Of a stretch of DNA of 64,000 bases, positions 58,695 through 64,000 are shown piece by piece. The position numbers and the translations under genes were made by a program. This DNA comes from DATHTS01 sp965219305. Lineage in GTDB: Bacteria; Acidobacteriota; Blastocatellia; Pyrinomonadales; Pyrinomonadaceae. The stretch spans positions 620,001 through 684,000 of the forward strand of contig OZ244725.1 of NCBI GenBank assembly GCA_965219305.1, in the 5' to 3' direction. The notes below the pieces were generated by a model. It did no database searches. It was given only the letters and a program-made list of their open reading frames with translations, and was not told the DNA's origin. Within the stretch, counting starts at the first letter, position 1. Each line of letters opens with the position of its first letter.

Positions 58695-60794
58695 ATGGCT
58701 AAGATTAGTTTAGACAAATTTAGAAACATCGGAATTATGGCGCACATTGACGCTGGTAAAACTACCACGACCGAGCGCGTATTGTATTACACCGGAGTTT
58801 CACACAAAATCGGCGAAGTTCACGAAGGAACGGCGACGATGGACTGGATGGAACAGGAACAAGAGCGCGGAATTACAATTACTTCCGCTGCGACGACTTG
58901 TTTCTGGACACGCAGCGGTGTCGAACATCGAGTCAACATTATTGATACGCCGGGACACGTTGACTTTACAATGGAAGTCGAACGTAGTCTGCGGGTTCTT
59001 GACGGAGCAGTTGCCGTATTTGACGGAGTTGCCGGAGTCGAACCGCAATCGGAAACTGTCTGGAGACAAGCCGATAAATATAAAGTTCCGCGTATTTGTT
59101 TTATTAATAAATTAGACCGCGCGGGCGCATCGTTCGAGCGTTCGTTCCAATCAATCTTAGACAGACTCGGCGCAAATGCCGTCGCTTTGCAAATTCCGAT
59201 CGGTTTAGAAGACAAACTTCAAGGAGTTGTTGATCTGATCGCAATGAAAGGTTTGATCTGGAATGATGAAACCAAAGGTGCGGAATATGAAGTTGTTGAC
59301 ATTCCTGCCGATCTGCTCGATAAAGCAAAAGAAGAACGCGAAAAATTAGTCGAAGCAGTTTCGTCAATTGACGATGATCTGATGGAAAAATACCTCGAAG
59401 GCGAGGAGATAACCGAAGAAGAACTTCGCAAAGGAATTCGCAAGGGAACGCTTTCGCTGAAACTTGTTCCGGTTGTGACAGGATCGGCTTTCAAAAATAA
59501 AGGTGTTCAAACATTGCTTGATGCGGTCGTTGATTATTTGCCGAGTCCGTTGGATGTTCAGGCAATTGAAGGAATCAATCCCGACAATGACGAAGTTGTT
59601 AAGCGTGAAGCCGACGACAACGCGCCGTTTTCAGGACTTGTCTTCAAATTAATGGCTGATAAGCATTTAGGTCAGCTTGCATTCGTTCGCATTTATTCGG
59701 GAACTGTTAAGTCTGGAACTTACGTCTTAAATTCAGCGAAAGACAACAAAGAGCGCGTCGGACGTTTGATGCGTATGCACGCCAACAAACGTGAAGATAT
59801 TGAAAGCGCAGGCGCAGGTGAAATTGTCGCTATCGGCGGTATCAAAAACGTCACGACCGGCGACACGATCTGTGACGAAAACAAACCGGTAATTTTAGAA
59901 TCAATTGATTTTCCCGATCCGGTCGTTCGGGTTGCGGTCGAGCCGAAAACTCGGCAGGATCAAGATAAAATGGGACTTGCGCTCAGCAAATTGGCGCAGG
60001 AAGATCCTTCGTTCCAAGTTACGACCGATCAAGAAACGGGTCAGACGATTATCGCCGGAATGGGCGAACTTCACCTTGAAATTATCGTTGACCGTATGAA
60101 ACGCGAATTCAGCGTCGAAGCAAACGTCGGTAAACCGCAAGTTGCTTACCGCGAAACGATCACGAGACCGGCGGAAGGAAAAGAAATTTTCAAGAAACAA
60201 TCGGGTGGTCGCGGTCAGTTCGCGCACGTCGAGATCGAAATCGAACCGGCACCGGGAGAAGGTTTTGTCTTTGAAGACAAAATTACCGGTGGTTCAATTC
60301 CGCGTCAGTTTATTAAGCCTGTTTCTGAAGGAATCAAAGACGCTATGAAACGCGGATTCTTGGCGGGTTATGAATTAGTTGATATTAAAGCGAGACTTGT
60401 TTTCGGTTCATATCACGAAGTTGACTCGGACGAAAGAAGTTTTCATATCGCGGGAAGTCTCGGTTTTCAAGACGCTTTGAAGAAAGCGAAAGCGGTTTTA
60501 CTTGAACCGATTATGAAAATCGAAGTCGTAACGCCGGAAGAATATATGGGAGCGGTCAACGGCGATTTGAGTCGCAGACGCGGACAAATTGAAAAAATGG
60601 AACCGCGTCCGGGAAATGTTTCAGTTGTTACTGCTTATGTTCCGCTTTCGGAAATGTTCGGTTACACGACCGATCTGAGAAGTTCAACGCAGGGACGTGC
60701 GACATCTTCGATGCACTTTGAGCGTTATGATGAAGCACCGCGCAATGTTGCCGAAGAAATTATTGAAAAAGTTAAAGGCGCAGCCAGCAATTAA
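58695..60794 (+). CDS. fusA: Elongation factor G
   Basis: 699 residues. The GTPase motifs are AHIDAGKTTTTER (G1), DTPGHVDFT (G3) and NKLDRAGA (G4); domain II to V follow with GGVKNVTTGDT-like text, YRETITRPAEGKEIFKKQSGG and the C-terminal TDLRSSTQGRATSSMHFERY. EF-G drives ribosomal translocation. It is the translocation copy (with FT at DFTMEVERSLRVLDGAV). The tuf gene is 49 bases downstream. Confidence 0.97.
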   Translation: MAKISLDKFRNIGIMAHIDAGKTTTTERVLYYTGVSHKIGEVHEGTATMDWMEQEQERGITITSAATTCFWTRSGVEHRVNIIDTPGHVDFTMEVERSLRVLDGAVAVFDGVAGVEPQSETVWRQADKYKVPRICFINKLDRAGASFERSFQSILDRLGANAVALQIPIGLEDKLQGVVDLIAMKGLIWNDETKGAEYEVVDIPADLLDKAKEEREKLVEAVSSIDDDLMEKYLEGEEITEEELRKGIRKGTLSLKLVPVVTGSAFKNKGVQTLLDAVVDYLPSPLDVQAIEGINPDNDEVVKREADDNAPFSGLVFKLMADKHLGQLAFVRIYSGTVKSGTYVLNSAKDNKERVGRLMRMHANKREDIESAGAGEIVAIGGIKNVTTGDTICDENKPVILESIDFPDPVVRVAVEPKTRQDQDKMGLALSKLAQEDPSFQVTTDQETGQTIIAGMGELHLEIIVDRMKREFSVEANVGKPQVAYRETITRPAEGKEIFKKQSGGRGQFAHVEIEIEPAPGEGFVFEDKITGGSIPRQFIKPVSEGIKDAMKRGFLAGYELVDIKARLVFGSYHEVDSDERSFHIAGSLGFQDALKKAKAVLLEPIMKIEVVTPEEYMGAVNGDLSRRRGQIEKMEPRPGNVSVVTAYVPLSEMFGYTTDLRSSTQGRATSSMHFERYDEAPRNVAEEIIEKVKGAASN

Positions 60795-60843
60795 CCCAGT
60801 TTATTTATCGAATAAAAGATAGAGAAATTTTTAGGAGAATATT

Positions 60844-62031
<1,188 letters not shown>

Positions 62032-62040
62032 GAATTAGTG

Positions 62041-62139
62041 TTTGGAGTTCAAACTTCAGTTTGCCATCGCGTCGGCAAAGCGTGGCGCGGAAACCGCCAG
62101 TGAAACACGGCGGAAGCCAACTAAAGTTGGAACTCCAAA
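62041..62139. repeat. Palindromic repeat between tuf and rpsJ
   Basis: TTTGGAGTTCAAACTTCAGT (from 62041) and its inverted copy GCCAACTAAAGTTGGAACTC (from 62116) form the arms of a large imperfect hairpin around a GC-rich centre (CGTCGGCAAAGCGTGGCGCGG). It occupies nearly the whole tuf-rpsJ gap, inside the ribosomal operon. Confidence 0.75.
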
Positions 62140-62149
62140 CTAAAACAAT

Positions 62150-62470
62150 ATGTTAAACGAAAAGATTCGCATTAAATTAAAGGCTTACGATCACCGCGTG
62201 TTGGATCAATCCACACAGGAAATCGTTGAAACGGCGAAGAGAACGGGCGCGAGCATCGCAGGTCCGGTTCCGCTTCCGACAGTCAGAAATAAATGGACTG
62301 TTTTGCGTTCGCCGCACGTGGATAAAAAGTCGCGTGAACAGTTTGAAATCAGAACGCACAAGCGTTTGATGGACATTTTAGACCCGACGGCGGAAACAGT
62401 AGATGCGCTGATGCGCCTCGATCTGCCAGCCGGTGTTGATGTCGAAATTAAAGCCTTCGGAAAAAATTAA
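62150..62470 (+). CDS. rpsJ: 30S ribosomal protein S10
   Basis: 106 residues. The sequence IRIKLKAYDHRVLDQSTQEI begins the S10 fold; GPVPLPTVRNKWTVLRSPHV is the flexible loop, and THKRLMDILDPTAETVDALM the C-terminal helix. S10 lies in the 30S head and also acts in transcription antitermination as NusE. First gene of the S10 operon portion; spacing from tuf includes a palindromic repeat, so the two segments may be differently expressed. No strong ribosome binding site is visible. Confidence 0.97.
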   Translation: MLNEKIRIKLKAYDHRVLDQSTQEIVETAKRTGASIAGPVPLPTVRNKWTVLRSPHVDKKSREQFEIRTHKRLMDILDPTAETVDALMRLDLPAGVDVEIKAFGKN

Positions 62471-62498
62471 GATGATTTAGAATTTGGATTGAAAAATT

Positions 62499-62528
62499 AT
62501 CCAATATTCAAAATCCGAAATCAAAAAT
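62499..62528 (+). repeat. Heptameric repeat abutting the rplC start codon
   Basis: Four seven-base units ATCCAAT, ATTCAAA, ATCCGAA, ATCAAAA directly precede the rplC ATG, so this ribosomal protein gene has no Shine-Dalgarno sequence. Same family as at 16.7 and 18.5 kb. Confidence 0.65.
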
Positions 62529-63176
62529 ATGATTAACGCAATCATTGGTAGAAAACTTGGAATGACACAGCTGTTCGCGGAAGACGGAACAGTAACACCG
62601 GTAACGGTTATCAAAGCCGGTCCGTGTGTCGTCGTTCAAACGAAAAAAGCGTCGGGAAATGACGGTTACAACGCAGTTCAATTAGGATTTGTTGAAGATA
62701 AACCGATCAGAATGAAAAATGTTACTAAGCCGATGCGCGGACACTTTGAGAAAACCGGAGGCGGAACACCGCCGACCAGAATTCTGCGCGAAATTCGGTT
62801 GCAGGATGAACCGGACAGCAACGTCGGCGATCAGATCAAAGTTGATGTTTTCGCAGACGGCGACAAAATCGAAGTTGTCGGAAAGTCGAAAGGTCGCGGT
62901 TTTGCCGGAACGATCAAACGACACAATTTCCAACGCGGTCCCGAATCGCACGGTTCGATGAATGTTCGTGCGCCGGGTTCGATCGGTCAGTCGGCTTACC
63001 CGTCGCGTGTTATCAAAGGCACAAAGTCGTCGGGACATATGGGCGACGCGCGCGTTACGGTCAAAGGTTTGACGATTGCGAAAATTGATGCGGACGAAAA
63101 TCTTTTAATGATAAAAGGTGCAGTTCCGGGCGCAAACGGCGGATTAGTTATTATAAAGAAATCGATTAAATCATAA
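62529..63176 (+). CDS. rplC: 50S ribosomal protein L3
   Basis: 215 residues. Start MINAIIGRKLGMTQLFAEDG, then the conserved GFAGTIKRHNFQRGPESHGS and GHMGDARVTVKGLTIAKID. L3 is an early 50S assembly protein that reaches to the peptidyl-transferase centre. The start codon follows a heptameric repeat without a ribosome binding site; the 58-base gap after rpsJ contains the repeat. Confidence 0.97.
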   Translation: MINAIIGRKLGMTQLFAEDGTVTPVTVIKAGPCVVVQTKKASGNDGYNAVQLGFVEDKPIRMKNVTKPMRGHFEKTGGGTPPTRILREIRLQDEPDSNVGDQIKVDVFADGDKIEVVGKSKGRGFAGTIKRHNFQRGPESHGSMNVRAPGSIGQSAYPSRVIKGTKSSGHMGDARVTVKGLTIAKIDADENLLMIKGAVPGANGGLVIIKKSIKS

Positions 63177-63211
63177 GTCATCGTGACTGAAGATTAAGAC
63201 GGAGTAAAATT

Positions 63212-63964
63212 ATGCCAACCGCAAAGGTTCATAACTTAAAAAATAAAGAAGTCGGAAGCGTAGAATTGTCCGATGCAGTATTCGGAGTCGAATTAAACGA
63301 GCATTTGATTCATTCGGCGGTGAAAAATTACCTGCAAAATAAACGGCAGGGAACTTCCGCGACGAAAACACGCGGCGATGTTCGCGGCGGCGGTAAAAAG
63401 CCTTGGAAACAAAAAGGAACAGGACGCGCTCGTGTCGCTTCAATTCGCTCGCCATTGTGGAAAGGCGGCGGTAAAGTTCACGGTCCGCAACCGCGCGACT
63501 GGTCAACGAAAATGCCGAAGAAAATGCGTCAAGGTGCTTTAAGATCAGCATTGTCAGAGCGTTTGAGAGAAGAGAACATTATCATTATTGATGATTTTTC
63601 AATCGAAAATTCCAAGACGAAATCTTTTATCGAAGTCTTAACGACGCTTGGTCTGAAAGAAAACAAAAAGCACAAAAAGACGTTGATCGTTGATTCGCTC
63701 GATAACGAAAATTTAATTTTGTCATCGCGCAACATTCAAAAAGTTAAAGTTACAAACAGCTACGGCTTGAATGTTTACGATTTGCTTTATCACGAAAAAT
63801 TGATCTTGAGTAAGTCAGCAGTAGAAGAAATAAACGGTTGGCTTGATCCGACGATCGAAAGAGCGGAAAAGGTATCAAAACCGAAAAATAAGAACAAAGC
63901 GAAAGTTGAAAAAGCTCCGGCGGAAGATACAAAAGTTGAAGCAAACGAAGAGGAGGCGAAATAA
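63212..63964 (+). CDS. rplD: 50S ribosomal protein L4
   Basis: 250 residues, longer than the usual 200-210. The core has TSATKTRGDVRGGGKKPWKQ, KGTGRARVASIRSPLWKGGG (the exit-tunnel loop) and LRSALSERLREENIIIID. The C-terminal 35 residues (KPKNKNKAKVEKAPAEDTKV..) are a charged lysine/glutamate-rich tail not part of the core fold. L4 lines the exit tunnel; in E. coli it represses the S10 operon. GACGGAGTAAAATT precedes the ATG. Confidence 0.97.
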   Translation: MPTAKVHNLKNKEVGSVELSDAVFGVELNEHLIHSAVKNYLQNKRQGTSATKTRGDVRGGGKKPWKQKGTGRARVASIRSPLWKGGGKVHGPQPRDWSTKMPKKMRQGALRSALSERLREENIIIIDDFSIENSKTKSFIEVLTTLGLKENKKHKKTLIVDSLDNENLILSSRNIQKVKVTNSYGLNVYDLLYHEKLILSKSAVEEINGWLDPTIERAEKVSKPKNKNKAKVEKAPAEDTKVEANEEEAK

Positions 63965-63967
63965 GTT

Positions 63968-64000
63968 ATGGCTAAAGTAGAAATGAATGTCTGGGATGTA
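63968..64000 (+). CDS. rplW: 50S ribosomal protein L23, N-terminus only
   Basis: Only 11 codons are visible: MAKVEMNVWDV. The order rplC-rplD-rplW and the ending with WDV match L23 (its next residues would typically be IKRPLITEK). GAGGAGGCGAAATAAGTT forms a strong ribosome binding site across the rplD stop codon. Identity rests mostly on position. Confidence 0.75.
   Translation, partial: MAKVEMNVWDV

Overview
The window is typical chromosomal DNA of a didermic (Gram-negative-type) bacterium of moderate GC. The mix of features points to Acidobacteriota, most likely a Blastocatellia/Pyrinomonadaceae-like lineage. These features are an LptD outer-membrane assembly protein, zinc-ribbon/FHA/Ser-Thr kinase proteins, a stand-alone short AraC-type regulator, an ECF sigma factor beside a TPR-CHAT protein, and many short palindromic and heptanucleotide repeats. 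The taxonomic placement is inference from gene style, not from a marker-tree analysis. No rRNA, tRNA or CRISPR array was seen.

Layout. 1-4.8 kb: the 5' end of rpsU (minus strand), an SPFH/zinc-ribbon protein, a Trm112-like small protein, a CapA-type lipoprotein, aroB and a small membrane protein. 4.8-12.5 kb (minus): a TIGR03960-like radical SAM protein, lptD, and a MacA/LolD-like export set (adaptor, ATPase, unknown membrane protein) without its usual FtsX permease. 12.8-18.4 kb (plus): a phospho-signalling block of zinc-ribbon-FHA protein, zinc-ribbon-kinase-FHA protein, RDD membrane protein and FHA-GAF-SpoIIE phosphatase. 18.5-26.4 kb (plus): ftsY, a DUF104/PIN toxin-antitoxin pair, a repeat-rich secreted protein, ribD, rsmA, a soluble lytic transglycosylase and a secreted unknown. 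26.7-32.4 kb (minus): an MGDG/UgtP-type glycosyltransferase, a lipoprotein, a zincin-like protein, asnS, a TPR lipoprotein and a nucleotidyltransferase/small-protein pair. 32.5-34.3 kb: an MsbA-like exporter. 34.7-39.8 kb (minus): the split transhydrogenase pntAA-pntAB-pntB, then an AmgK-like kinase and a MurU-like nucleotidyltransferase. 40-47 kb: a hemD-like gene, a possible small transcript, an IS982-family element, GTP-dependent pckG, an EamA transporter and an IS630-family element with a -1 frameshift signal. 47-57 kb: a hydrolase, a subtilase, an ECF sigma factor, a 1187-residue anti-sigma-like/TPR/CHAT protein, an unknown partner protein, a 2Fe-2S protein, an AraC-type regulator and a Cys-rich secreted protein. 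57.3-64 kb: the str/S10 operon (rpsL, rpsG, fusA, tuf, rpsJ, rplC, rplD, start of rplW) with a long, structured leader.

The most interesting accessory locus is 48.0-54.7 kb. A sigma factor, a membrane-anchored protein joining an anti-sigma-like N-terminus to TPRs and a CHAT caspase-like protease, and an unrecognised cytosolic protein lie in a row, opposite a signal-less subtilase. This fits a protease-gated signalling or defence module. The second theme is small repeats. Heptanucleotide-periodic tracts abut start codons (16.7, 18.5 and 62.5 kb) and even lie inside coding regions (rsmA and the murU-like gene). A 207-bp MITE-like element carries the terminal repeats of the IS982-family element 15 kb away. 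Palindromic repeats sit between pnt genes and between tuf and rpsJ.
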